A stretch of 64,000 nucleotides of DNA from Rhodeus uyekii (taxonomy: Eukaryota; Chordata; Actinopteri; Cypriniformes; Acheilognathidae): the NCBI GenBank assembly GCA_037043235.1, contig JAWRVZ010000087.1:2658501-2722500 (forward strand), in the 5' to 3' direction. The notes beneath the pieces were generated by a model. The model did no database searches, was not told the DNA's origin, and was given only the letters and a program-made list of their open reading frames with translations. Within the stretch, counting starts at the first letter, position 1. The number at the start of each line of letters is the position of its first letter. This document shows, piece after piece, positions 33,645 through 45,165 of the stretch. Made by a program: the position numbers and the translations under genes.

Positions 33645-35754
33645 ATGAGGAAGATCTTTCTGTATTGAACCCAGATATGAAAAGGAAAACAGGTGATTAA
33701 GATTCATTTGTTAATTCATTTTTGAAAATCATTTTAAAAAGCCAGATTGCATTTGTCAGTTTTTTTTTCTTTTTTAAATCTCTCTCTTTTATTTATCTCT
33801 TTAGGTCAGAATGAAGATGTTGTTGGAAATTCTGCGATCATGTCAAACTCTTACAATAAACTACAATCAAGACATTATGGAATATTAAGACTCAATAACA
33901 GCAGGAAAATATGAGACATTATTCAGAGAAATAATATTTCACTTCAGGATCCAGAATACAAGAGTTTCTCAGAAGAGTTTAAGAAAGAAGTTTCAATCTC
34001 ATATTCATGTAAGTCTGAGTTCATTTCCTCATTTCATTGCTGTTCATTTCACTCATATAAACGTCACATCAAACAGAAGGAGGACTAAAGTTTCCTGCTG
34101 AAAACATCAACTCTTATTATTATATATCAAACGTAATTATGTTTCAGTGAAATTTCTGTACACTGGTGAAAATTCAGCAAAAGATCAGGAGTCTTGAATA
34201 CATTGAAGTAACTTTAAGATGAATGAATATCTGCGCATGTCTGATCATCATGTCATCAATGTTGACGTCACTTACGTCTGATGTCATTCGTAACACATGG
34301 AGTACGGAAATGGAAGATACAATACTTTCTGTTCAAAAATCTAGCATTTCATCTAAATTTGAGAAATATGTCCATATAATGTATTCAAATAAAAAAACAT
34401 GTTGATAATATTATTCCACCATGATGATTAGGTATGAAATGCTGTTTATGTTGTCGATGATCGTGTTTGAGTTTATCCTGCTGTGATTTGATTGTCAAAT
34501 GATTTATTAAACTAGAAGTAAAAGTGAAGGATTAGAGTTTTGGTTTAGTTGTTGTTAAGACATCAAACATGAATTGGTTAATGATTATAAAGTTTATTTT
34601 ACTTTTAATAGTTATATTACTTGATTTAGTTATTAGCCATTAGCATTAGCACTTTTATTTGTCCTGTAAATGTTGCATATGATAGTTTTTATTTGTATTG
34701 TATTCAAGGGTTTATTAATAGTGAGTAAAGATGATAAAGAACATTCACTGCCAGTTTGTAACACATTTAGGGACATCTGTGATCAGTAAGAAGTAGAGAG
34801 AGACACACTATCCTTTCTTTCCCTCTTTCCTTTATTATGTGTGTTATGAGGAATCAAACTCAAGACTTTAGTGTTTGTTCTGTGATATTCAAGTTGAACC
34901 AAAATAAGTTAAATCAACTTGTTTTCTTCTGTTTCTGCAGTTTCTGCTTCATCTGTGTGTTTGTGCTGATAAATAAAGGTAAACACCTGAACAAACTACA
35001 TTTAAGAGAAATTAATGACTGTTAAAGTTAAAGTGTCTCTTGTTTCAGTTTCTCTGCAGGAAACAGTTGATGCTGTTATTGGTGGATCTGTTGCTCTGCC
35101 GTGTTCTTCATCTGATCATGATATTCAACTTCAAGACATTCATGTGCATTGGAGACACAATAACGGCAAGATTATGTATGATATAATTCCCAGCAGTTAT
35201 TCACAAGAGCAACAGGATCCAGAGTATAAAAACAGAATTGAAGCTTTTCCAGAGGAGTATGAGAGAGGAAACTTCTCCATCAAACTCAACAATCTTCAAT
35301 TCACTGATGCAGGAAAATACATCTGCCACATCACACCCTCAGATGAACGGATAACTGTGCAGCTGATCATCAACGGTGTGTGAAACTACCGGATTAGTGC
35401 ATAAAGTTTACAATTTCATACAAGTTCTTTGCTTTAAAAAAATAAGTATTGTATGAAAATGATCTCATATTTGAGGATGACTATTGATGTTTCAGTCTGA
35501 ATTCGGTTTATAAATTATAGATGGATCTGTTGCTTTTCTCTCAGTGCAGTAATTTCTTCTGTTACGTTTTTTTTGCAGAATCAACAGCAGAAAAAGTAAC
35601 CATATCCACTGAAGAAGAAAACCAAAGAGAAACAGAAGCAGGGAGTGCGGAGAAGCCATCAGCTTGGATCAGGGGTGGCATTGCATTATCTGTAGTTGTA
35701 GTTATTGTTGTAGTTGTAGGTTTCATTGTTTTACTTGGAAAAAAAGTCAAGTGA
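33645..35754 (+). CDS. Gene B: type I membrane protein with one V-set Ig domain, short tail
   Basis: Exons at 33,645-33,661, 34,941-34,978, 35,049-35,375 and 35,579-35,754 (558 nt, 185 aa) have the same lengths and phases as gene A for the first three. The first intron starts gtattg; the others start gtaaac and gtgtgt. The signal peptide, the cysteines at 37 and 111, Trp53 and the DAGKYIC box are kept. Asn93-Phe-Ser remains a sequon. The transmembrane helix ends in GKKVK followed by a stop, so nearly the whole cytoplasmic tail of gene A is missing: an 18-base deletion plus a CGA-to-TGA change relative to A. As in A, an immune ligand or receptor role is inferred from the family; without a tail it can hardly signal by itself. 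Confidence 0.83.
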
Positions 35755-36144
35755 ACATGACATGCGTTCAGACACTCATGAGGTTGAACACATTATGAAT
35801 CATAACGCAATAGCTGATAATAATGATAATGCAGTCAGAACATGACACAACTGTATAGCTTTATTTACTGGTGGAAATTGCATGAGCTTTAGCGCTAAAC
35901 TCTGAGTCGGTGCAGGACGTGGTGTTTCGGATAGAAAAAATAATAATCATAGAAGTGCAAAGAATTAGAAGAACTGAGAACAGCCTGGAAAAAGGAAGAT
36001 TGAGTGTCTCTTACTGCATTTCCTGCGTTCATCTCATGTGTGTGTGTTTGTGTCGTATCTCTAAATACAGTATGAAAGTCAGGCGTCTACTGTATGAAGT
36101 GGAAGTTGCTTAAATCCACAAAAATGAAAAGAAACAGCATCCAT

Positions 36145-36150
36145 AATAAA
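36145..36150 (+). terminator. Likely polyadenylation signal of gene B
   Basis: AATAAA lies 391 nt after the stop, in the same ccataataaaac context as behind gene A. Confidence 0.5.
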
Positions 36151-37090
36151 ACAACAATATCTGTTTATATTTTCAGAAATTAGTAGTTTTTGAAGTTAAA
36201 ACACCAATAAGTCTGTAAATATGTTGCTGCCGTAATTCTGTGGTAATAGATAATAGGTAATAGGTAATTAATTGATTTCTTAATAATGACAAAAGTGTGT
36301 ATAGTATAATTAATGATAAATATTCAGTGTCAGAACAGGATTCAAAAATCAAGAACAGAGCTGAAACTTTCCCTGATCAGAATCTGAGATGATTATCTTC
36401 CTCAAACTGAACCACCAGGAAATACACAAACTTCCTCCCAAACTCGTCTTATTGTAAACAGGAGACTTTACAGATGATCGTCAGTGGTGTGCAAAACTGT
36501 TTGATTAATGTAAGATCATTTTAATTTAAAAAAAGTTTCATACAATTTAAATGCAATAAATGTTTGACCAACTAGTGACTCTTCAGCCTGAATCCTGCTG
36601 TATGTAAATTATAGGAAAATTATAGGTAAAAAGGAAAACAAATCCATTAAAAACAAAGCAGAAGACACGGATGTTACTTATATATTATCTGCGTTTCCTT
36701 GTGTTTTTGGTTCAGTCCTGTGAGACAGCCTTTCCTGATTTGTCATTTGTCGTCTAATTCACCTGTTTACCATTATTAATTTTATCTTATAAACTCCCTT
36801 TATTTGATCTGTCTACTAAAGTTATGAATTTTCTGATTTTTGTTCTCTGTCTTTATTTGGTTATGTTTGTTCAAGTCGTTATTGCCTGAATATTTTTTTA
36901 TGAAAGTTCCTCAAATTATTTCCATATTGTGTGAGTTTATTGAATCACATTATGTGTCAACAGGATCAGCTGACAGTGTGAATATAACGACATTCAGTGT
37001 TTTTGTTGTTCACGTGATTTTGTTTCATCATATTTCTCTTGGAGGAAAAAAAGAACTGAAACTGACTCAATCTACTATAATATAATATTT
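36151..37090. other. 3' flank of gene B with a degenerate IgV-unit copy
   Basis: 36,285-36,620 repeats 1,375-1,700, including the remnant ggagactttacagatgatcg. 36,620-37,080 repeats 2,225-3,180 without the SINE3, solo LTR and hAT inserts, making it the empty-site reference for those three. No complete exon is present. Confidence 0.6.
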
Positions 37091-37145
37091 TCTTTGTAAG
37101 TTGCTTTGGATAAAAAAGCGTCTGCCAAATAGTATAAATGTAAAT
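37091..37145 (+). mobile_element. Short retroposon-type tail
   Basis: It reads taagttgctttggataaaa followed by aagcgtctgccaaatag and taaatgtaaat. This sequence is very common at the 3' ends of fish interspersed repeats; an inverted, diverged form sits at 6,373-6,411. The family is not assigned. Confidence 0.4.
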
Positions 37146-38781
37146 CTCCTCATAAAATGTCAAACAATGGAATCATGTGAAACGACTGCAAACTAATTGA
37201 GACACGAATATTTATTTATGAACCAGGCCCAAAGGGAAGTGAACAACAGGTTTCACTGATGTAATCATTTGTGAGATTGAGTAACACAGCCAGTGCTGGG
37301 AAAAACCCACTAAAGACACGAATAAATAAATACTCATATCCAGTGCTCTATGTGAATCTAGAGACAAACAACATCTCCGGCAGGTTTGAGCTGCCTTGTG
37401 AACAGAGTAAATTAAATAACCTTCACAAGTTACTTGAAAGTTTTCACCCAGCTAATCCTGCCTGGTCTTGATTTGAAATATGTTGCACAACAGGATTCAG
37501 CCTCACTGCAACTGTTGCAAGAACATCCTGCAGGAGAATAGATAAATATCTCCACCCTAGATACACCCTAGAACGGATACAAATATTTATTTCAAGTGAA
37601 ACAGAACATACAGCAATGCAAGATAGACGACATGAAACAATGAGCAAATAAATCTGATTGATTTTGAGAGCATGATTCACATTTTAGGGAATCTTTATCA
37701 TTTTATCTACATTGGGTCCAGTTGCTTTTCAACTTTTCATTTGTGTAACAGCTCGTTCGATGTTCATTGTATATACGAGTGTGCTGTTGTCACTGTCATT
37801 CAGCACTGATGCACAGCTCTTCATATCTCGTTAAACTGCTTGTTAACTCTCAACCGATCTGTGGATATTCCATGTGACAACTGAATTTATGCTATATAAC
37901 TAGAGTGAAAGCAACTTGCTAGCCTTTCGTCTTGCTCGAATTCTTGCTGTTTAGATATCAGATGTAACATCTCTGTAACATCTCTCCATGGTTACAGTAT
38001 CTCGTTCTGACTGTAATGTTCTCTCTTCTTATATAAAGTAGCGGTGGGATCTAGAAGATCTTGATCTGTATCATTTCTCCTTGAGATAATCTGATTGACC
38101 CATTCCACTCTTTTTGTCCGTCATGCACTATATGAAAGATGAAATCAACAAATTTCTCGTCTGCTAGAGTTGAGTCTCCCCATACTCTGTGATGGAAAGT
38201 TGTATTATATTATGGAATATTGTGTTGAAAGTACAGAGGGATCACAACTAAACTATGGTCATAAATTTATATACATGCGTATTCACATGCACTTAATAAT
38301 GGAAACATTCTCTTGTGTGTGAAGATAAAATCAATCCTTGAACAGATCTGATGAGTTTGGTATTTATATTTCCATGCATCAACCATTCAGGATGATAAGG
38401 ATGTTTTTTTCCTGGATTGTCAAGGATATTGATTCAGGAAACATCCTCTTTGTCCCCATTCATCTCTTCAGGGAAAGTTGTAAAGATCTCTTTGCCTCCC
38501 TGATTATCAAGCGTACAGTATTTTTGGAATATTTAAAAAAAGGTAAAAGATGAAAGATAAATTCAAGATAACTTCCTGTTTTCTGAGAATAATCTTCTTC
38601 ATTGAAGTCGTTCATCTTTGTTTTATGCATAAATATAATACAATACAGTACAGGTTGTGCTCAGAACTAGAAAAGATCTAGACAGTGAAGAGGAAGTTGT
38701 TTAGTGTTTTTCTCAGTTTTATGGCTCCCTCTACTGGATAAACACTTGAACCAAATCTAAAAAGTATGAAGGTATTTGCTG

Positions 38782-38786
<5 letters not shown>
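37146..38786. other. Duplicated noncoding host segment
   Basis: It matches 8,400-9,500 and 28,140-29,880 by eye. The short open frames here carry no domain. Confidence 0.5.
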
Positions 38787-38845
<59 letters not shown>

Positions 38846-38860
38846 ATTATTATTATTATT
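38787..38860. repeat. (TA)n and (TTA)n microsatellite
   Basis: About 54 bp of TA are followed by about seven TTA/ATT units. Confidence 0.95.
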
Positions 38861-38867
38861 TTAAATA

Positions 38868-39403
38868 ACCCTTTATAATGGGAGTGAATGGTACCTTTTT
38901 GAAGCCCATTTTACTCTGAGAGTTTTTGAAAGCCTTCTGAAGAAAAAAAAAAAAGAAAAAAAAGAAACATATTTACAACTTCCTAAACTAAAATTACTGG
39001 CATCCGGTACCGGCCGTATGTGAGTGTAGTTCTACCTCTGACCCGACACATGATGTGAGATGTAAGAGTAGTGTAAGCTTAGATGAGAGTAGAAACAAAT
39101 CTCCTGTGGCACTTCCCTTTAAAAACTTTCATTTTAGACTTCTAATTTTGTTTTTTTTCTCTGTCTTTTGCACTTCCACATTAATTTATATGCCGTCACT
39201 CTTCCTCTGGAACGAGAATAAATCGCCTTTTGGAGCTTCAAAACACTAAAAGGCTCTATTCACTGCCATTATAAAGCTGGGTAGAGCCAGGATATTTTTT
39301 TTATTATAACTCTGACTGTGTTCGGTTGAAATTAAGTCATATACATCTGGGATGGCTTGAGTGTGAGTGAATTATGGAGTAGTTTTCTACTAACCCTTTA
39401 AGT
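38868..39403. mobile_element. Non-autonomous inverted-repeat element (MITE-like)
   Basis: cctttataatgggagtgaat near the left end is inverted as attcactgccattataaag at 39,258-39,277, and taaccctttaag closes the right end at about 39,390. The body between (ggaccggccg-type GC patch, tttgcacttcc, aaaggctc) has no open frame of interest. Superfamily and target duplication are not resolved. Confidence 0.5.
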
Positions 39404-41284
39404 GCACTTGTCAAGTTCATCATTTAGTTTAACTTCTACAAATAAGAGAAATTTCCTGCTGAGAACACACTTCAAGTTTATGCTGTGATCCTTTTCCATT
39501 TCTCTACTTCAATGTACAAGCTAACATTAGTGCTAGTGGTAAAATAACATTCAATCTTTGAGATGGTGAAACTCTCCATTCTTCTCTCGTTCTCGATTGC
39601 TTCGACTTTTCCGGATCTTTCATGTGGAATCAATCATATTTAATTTACGACTTTCCAGCAAAGTGTAAAGACCAAGATTTATAGATCTACTGATGAAGGT
39701 GAAAGAAGTGAAGCCCCAGAATAATGTCAAGATTTGAGTATGTCTGTGAGGATGAAGATAAGTTAGTTATTAAAATAGAATCAATAATAGCATTTCCTTC
39801 TGTGAATGTTCTTATGCCCTCTTTACAACTAAATACAGATGAGAGAGTGAGATCAAAAGAGTGAATCATTTGGTTTAATTGATTTAATGTTTTGAAAAGA
39901 TTCACCCATCACTAAAGATGATTCATTAGGCTCGTTTGAGATGGATGCTAGCTAAACGTGTGCAAAAACGATCACCGCTGATCACTGCGAAATGTATTAG
40001 AAATATGTCAATGTGCGGGCCGCCTAGCTCTGATGTCATGCTGATGTGTCAAAAACCTGTCATGACGATGAGACATTCGTGTCACACTCTGCATTCAATT
40101 CCCTGACGCTGATCAGAAGAGTGATGGGAAATGACTCACTGACGACAAAATCTGAAAGGGGTCATGAAATGCATCGTTTTATTGTTTTATAACATTTGCT
40201 GGGGTGCACTGACAATGTTCATATGATTTTTACATGAAGAATTTTCATTATTTAGAAATAAAAGCCATTTTTCCTCCCCCCTCTGTTTGAAGGGTATTGT
40301 CTGCTGTGAGACTAAAGCAAACGCCAACTGCTGTGATGGGCTGACATTTTTACTATTACAGCATTCAAGGTGAACTAATCACGAAAAGTGTTGATTATAG
40401 GTGTGGCAATCAGGACGAGGCTGAGGGCTGTGAGAACAGTTTGATTAATAATGAGCACCATTTTGTTATGGAAGAGCAGAAGCATGAGGATGAGAGAGGA
40501 CCAGGCCTGGACATTTTACATTGTGGGACGTTTTACTGTCATTACTTTTATTTTGTTGTTGAATGTTGTTAAGTTAAACTTTGTTACAGTGGTTCTGAAA
40601 CGTGGTTATGAATGAAGAACAGAGTCAGAAGTGCAGTCAATTGAAGAATATTTTAGTGAAGATAGTTTCATCATTAGAAGCTTCAAGTCTCAAGGAATTT
40701 GTAGGCCGCCTCGCTTACATTCACATTTTTACAGTAATTATACCTACGACTATGTCATACTTCAGGTTGAATGTTTCTGATTGGTTAAGAAGGAAAGGTA
40801 GACAAAACTAGTAATTTTCAACCGATGTAAGACCAGATAGTTAGAAGCAAATTTCCATAAATCACAATGTTAAAACTTGGACCCTGTAATTAAGTACATG
40901 GTGACCTCCAGAACTGAATTCTAGGCTCCAGTTTGTCAAGAAAAACAAGTAGTTCAGTCTCCTTACGGTGCCAGTTGTTCATTCCACCAATAAAGATCTG
41001 TAACAGAGCTTAATAAAACATAGAGAAACACAACTGACGTCAAGGCTGAAGTTGGCACAGACTCCAACTATCTACAGTAAAGTCTCTGATAACATGTTCT
41101 GTCTCTCAGTGAGAGGTTCAAACAATAGTCATCATTATTCTCTAGTGTTTGAATATAAAGAAGGTAAAGTTAATGCTTTAATGCTTCAAATTATGCTTTA
41201 AATATGAATTGGTCACATGAACGACAGACTGAAGTATGGGGAAACTTAACACTTAAAATTCATCAATTGTATTGATTCAGCTGC
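39404..41284. other. Noncoding host DNA with duplicated blocks
   Basis: 39,780-40,290 matches 10,030-10,850 without the solo LTR, supplying its empty site near 39,940. 40,495-40,590 repeats 11,495-11,640. 40,610-40,800 repeats 21,915-22,140. No exon is supported. Confidence 0.5.
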
Positions 41285-41405
41285 TCTTTTGGGGCTTCTG
41301 TTCAGCCAAACAAACTTTGTTTATATTGTTTTTCCTGTAAAGCTGCTTTGAAACAATCTACATTGTAAAAAGCGCTATATAAATAAAGGTGACTTGACTT
41401 GACTT
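41285..41405 (+). mobile_element. 3' tail of an L2/CR1-like element with TGACT repeats
   Basis: It reads cctgtaaagctgctttgaaa, then tgtaaaaagcgctatataaa, then taaaggtgacttgacttgacttgact. The pentamer repeat tail and the gcgctatataaataaa motif are typical of fish LINE or SINE 3' ends. Confidence 0.6.
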
Positions 41406-43539
41406 GACTGAAGTATACATGAATTTGAAGTAGCCATTCAAAAACTTAAATTATAAATCAATAATTTGATTACAAATCACAAAAAATTAAATATTGAAGA
41501 AACAGTGGATTCTGGAATGAATATGAATTTTTATATGAATCAAATCAACCTTATTGATCACACTTTGCCTAAAAACAGCTCTGTCATAGTCTTTCTTTGT
41601 GTGTGTGTGTCTTAAACTTATGCATTGTGTTCAGTTCTTGTTTTCTCATTGTTTTCCATTTTTCTTTGTTTTCTGTTAGTTTTGTCCAGAAACACATCAG
41701 ATCCTCTCTCTGCTTATTATCAATATCACATTACAATGATCTTCTTTAACTTTTTAAACAGTAACCTGTGGGAACGTGTACAAGAAAGAAAGATTTATGT
41801 TGTTTCACTTTAATGTTATTTTTTTAATTACTCATTTATTATTAATTGTATTAATAATCTTATGATTATCTGATTTTCACGAGCCTCTATTTCAAGGTTT
41901 TACAGGATAATTTGAAGCAGTTTGTTATAACATAACAGCATAATGATTACTATTTATTTCCAAGTCTTAAGGTCCATTTGGTTGAAGAATGAAACTCTGT
42001 ATGAAAATTAAACCCATGAATTTGGTGTTACCATAAACGTTTTTATAAAATCTGCATCAACTGATTGATCAGGCGGCTGATAAACTTAAATACGTTACAA
42101 GTTATAATTTCTGGAACACCAATTGAAGTTTTGACCTGTGAACTCAAAGAAGAGCAATGAACCCTCAGAGAGACACGTCATTTGACATCACTTCCAAACT
42201 TGCATCAAGTCCTGTTTCCAACAAACGTAGCTTAGAACATCCTTATATCAAATGATACAAAAACATGAAATGCTCTCACTGTATCATGGATTGCATCATG
42301 ATTGACTGGAACTCAATGAGGTCTGATGCTGCATTTAAGACCAGGTTGGACAATAGCAATGTACTAAGTAAAATGTCCCACTTCAGACCTCAGAGACTGA
42401 CAGTTGTGACAGGTCAAAACAAACTAAGCTTTATAAAAATGTTAAAAATTTTAATCTTTATAAAAACAAGAGAGCCAAACATATGGGTGTGTTTTGAGTC
42501 AGTGCACTGAATGCCAAACATAGTTGTGTTTTTCCACATCAAACATACTCCCTACTAGTAAAAAAAGCACACCAGATAATGGCATTATTGGTAAATGTAA
42601 TAAACAGCATGACTACAATAGACATCAAAAACATTCTGTCCATAAGAATGAAAAATCAAGGGAAATTAATATTGCAACAATGGAAACATATATATTTGAA
42701 GCAAAACAAATTAATATGATCCAATAAAGTAAAAAAGTTCTAGTGAATTGAGACAAGCAAGATACAATCAAACATGCTGACATGATCTAAATTTTTATTT
42801 TTTCTCTGTAAGTCAGAATGAGGATGTGACTGAAACAAGACATGACTGTGTTTATGTACAATATGAAACATCAGTTTATGAATACCCAGGATTAATTGTA
42901 AATCCTGGGTAAATTTTGAGCAGTATGAAATGTGAAGCAAGAAAACCAAGGATTCAGTTTAAGTGTTAAAAGCCCTGAAATAACACGTTTTATTTTTTAC
43001 ATATGGGCTCAGTCCAGAAATACATTCCTCATAGATCCTTTCTCTTGTTTTCATCCTAACAGGTTATTCACGTGCAATAATAAACTCTATTATTACAACA
43101 CAGAGTCACATAATGTTCTGGGGAGAGACACTGAGAGGATTGTTGTCAGACTAGTGCAGTTAAGAGTTTATGATGACTGATGACACCTGCCTGTGAATAT
43201 ACCTCTCCTAAACCTGCCATACAGGAGCAGTGGCCGAATCACAGCAGTCGCTCTTTCTCCAGAGAAACCCAGGCTGTCTTTAAACTGTAGGAATGATTTA
43301 TCTGATATTGCTCATTTATACAATAATGTATTATGATAACTTTATGTATTGTTATTATATAGGTTTTCATCCTGTTTGCTTTATCAAAATACATTTTTGT
43401 AAACACAATGGAACACAACAGAATATTATAAAAGTCTTTATTTTAGTATGAACGGCAAATTTTTCTATGACTGATTATTATTGTTATTATATAAATAGTG
43501 TGCTCTGACAAAATGAGTTCAGAGCTTCTTATAGTGGAT
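41406..43539. other. Noncoding DNA
   Basis: No gene or clear repeat boundary is recognised. The open frames at 42,265-42,510, 42,524-42,727 and 42,932-43,180 are AT-rich and lack domains or splice signals. Confidence 0.5.
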
Positions 43540-43672
43540 GAATAAAGTGGGTGGGATTCTGCCGCTTGATCTGTTCAGTTTGGTTTTGGTTTCGTTTTTT
43601 ATGAGTATTTAACATCGTCTCTTTCCTGCGAGAACTCAGTTGGTTTTATCAATACAAGCTGAAGCTGCAAGC
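43540..43672 (+). promoter_or_regulatory. Putative promoter of the gene whose first exon is split by the Gypsy element
   Basis: A TATA-like TATTTAA at 43,606-43,612 stands about 65 bp before the ATG. Just upstream, 43,582-43,600 reads ggttttggtttcgtttttt. Its complement holds GAAACCAAAAC, one base from the interferon-response core GAAANNGAAA. The spacing fits a compact interferon-type promoter; the function is inferred from motifs only. Confidence 0.35.
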
Positions 43673-43699
43673 ATGTCTTCCACGGAAACACAAGGAAAC

Positions 43700-43958
43700 T
43701 GTCACGGTTCGCAGATTCATTGTCTCCTATTACTGCCTGTGTATGCATGCGTGGTGAATGTGGGAGGCGTGGTTACTGATCACTGCCCCTGATCCCTATC
43801 TCCTTGTGCCTACTTAGTGCCCGCTCACCACTCCCTTGTTGTCGAGTCGTTGTCTTCCATGTTCCACGCCGACCGTTCCTGTGTTCCACTGTTCCCGCGT
43901 CTCATCCTCTGTGTCAGCGTCTTCCGGTGTTCCGTGTCAGTGTCAGCGTCAGCGTCAG

Positions 43959-43995
<37 letters not shown>

Positions 43996-44198
43996 ATCTC
44001 CGTCTCTGTCAGCGTGTTCCGGTCTGCTGTTTCGTGTCCACTCTCCACGCTTCGCACCTTTGGACTACACTGCACTGCACCATCTGTCACCTGCCCATTG
44101 AGTCCCTGCGCCGCCTGCTTCTGGACATTGTTCTCACTATTCATTCCATCAATAAACCAACATTTGCTTTTGAATCCTGTGACTCTTGCTTACTGACA
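43700..44198 (+). repeat. 5' LTR
   Basis: It begins TGTCACGG and ends CTGACA (499 bp). A TATA-like tacttagt lies at 43,811-43,818; the predicted RNA start is near 43,841, where the self-primer begins. AATAAA is at 44,151-44,156. A GTCATC hexamer repeat occupies about 43,960-43,995. Compared with the 3' LTR it lacks 21 bp after tgatcactgc and has one extra hexamer. Confidence 0.95.
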
Positions 44199-44199
44199 G

Positions 44200-44210
44200 A
44201 ACGACTCGAC
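44200..44210 (+). other. Self-primer binding site
   Basis: AACGACTCGAC directly follows the 5' LTR and is the exact complement of GTCGAGTCGTT at 43,841-43,851 in the LTR. In the Tf1/sushi group the first ~11 nt of the RNA fold back on such a site and prime minus-strand DNA, replacing a tRNA. No tRNA 3'-end complement (TGG start) is seen here. Confidence 0.85.
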
Positions 44211-44214
44211 CAGG

Positions 44215-45165
44215 ATGGATTCAGCAAATGTTCCCGACTGGCAGGAGTTTGTCTCCAACAACATGGCGCGCCTGGACAGGCAGGAGGAACAGATGCTGGC
44301 CACCGGGCACGCCATACAAACACTCGCGGCGCAGGTGTCCGAGCTCGCCAGCAGATTCCAACAGATGCCTGTTCCCGCTGCGCCAGCTCCACCGCCGGTC
44401 CCCTCCCTCACCAGCCGTCCCGCAGGGCAGCCAGAACCCCATCTTCCACCTCCAGAACGTTACTCAGGTGAGCCTGATTCCTGCAGAGCTTTCATTACGA
44501 AATGCTCTATCTTCTTCTCACTTCAACCTCAGACATACGCTACTGAGCAGGCAAAGGTAGCGCTCGTCATCTCACAGCTCTCGGGACGGGCAGCTAAATG
44601 GGGAACGGCGGTGTGGGAGAATCAAGAACCATGCTGCTCCTCGTTCCAGGCCTTCTCCGAGGAGATGAAAAGAGTGTTCGATCGGTCTGCGGTCGGCCGC
44701 GAGGCAGCTCGGAGACTCGCAGACCTCCAACAAGGCGACAGGTCAGTCTCCGAGTATTCCATAGAGTTTCGCACGCTCGCGGCCGACTGCAAGTGGAACG
44801 AGGAGGCGCAGTGGGACAGGTTCCTGCATGGGTTGGCTGACCGTGTCCAACGCGAGATCTACGCCCTGGACCTACCTCCACGACTCAACGGACTCATCGA
44901 GCTGGCGCTGCGAGTGGACGCCCGACTGGAACGCATCAAGTTCCGGCCCACTCCAGCCGTAGGTCCAGGGTCCCCGATGACATCCTCCGCAGTCCATCCC
45001 GGCACGGTCAGTCCCATCCCCACTCATGAACCCATGCAGGTTGGGCGAGCTCGGCTTTCCCGGGAGGAGAGAGAACGTCGCAGAGCCCTGGGGCTCTGCA
45101 TCTACTGTGCCGGGGAGGGGCACTTCATCAACCAGTGCCCGGTAAAAGCCCGCGCCCGCCAGTAA
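44215..45165 (+). CDS. gag: Gag polyprotein of the Gypsy element
   Basis: The frame is 316 codons. The ATG is 16 bp after the LTR, immediately behind the self-primer site, and is the first ATG of the predicted RNA body. Residues 1-60 include a predicted coiled-coil (NNMARLDRQEEQMLATGHAI). Residues about 85-240 form the capsid region (ERYSGEPDSCRAFITKCSIF, QAKVALVISQLSGRAAKWGT, DRSVSEYSIEFRTLAADCKW), typical of Ty3/Gypsy and PEG10-like Gag. A zinc knuckle C-x2-C-x4-H-x4-C (CIYCAGEGHFINQC) lies near residue 295-308. It assembles the cytoplasmic particle and binds the RNA. The last 31 nt overlap pol, which is in the -1 frame. Length and order are normal for the family. Confidence 0.93.
   Translation: MDSANVPDWQEFVSNNMARLDRQEEQMLATGHAIQTLAAQVSELASRFQQMPVPAAPAPPPVPSLTSRPAGQPEPHLPPPERYSGEPDSCRAFITKCSIFFSLQPQTYATEQAKVALVISQLSGRAAKWGTAVWENQEPCCSSFQAFSEEMKRVFDRSAVGREAARRLADLQQGDRSVSEYSIEFRTLAADCKWNEEAQWDRFLHGLADRVQREIYALDLPPRLNGLIELALRVDARLERIKFRPTPAVGPGSPMTSSAVHPGTVSPIPTHEPMQVGRARLSREERERRRALGLCIYCAGEGHFINQCPVKARARQ

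Noticed and set aside
43804..44471. Serine/valine-rich frames of up to 211 codons across the 5' LTR (and at 48,621-49,057)
   Set aside because: They are translations of the LTR hexamer repeats in several frames on both strands; gag begins at 44,215.
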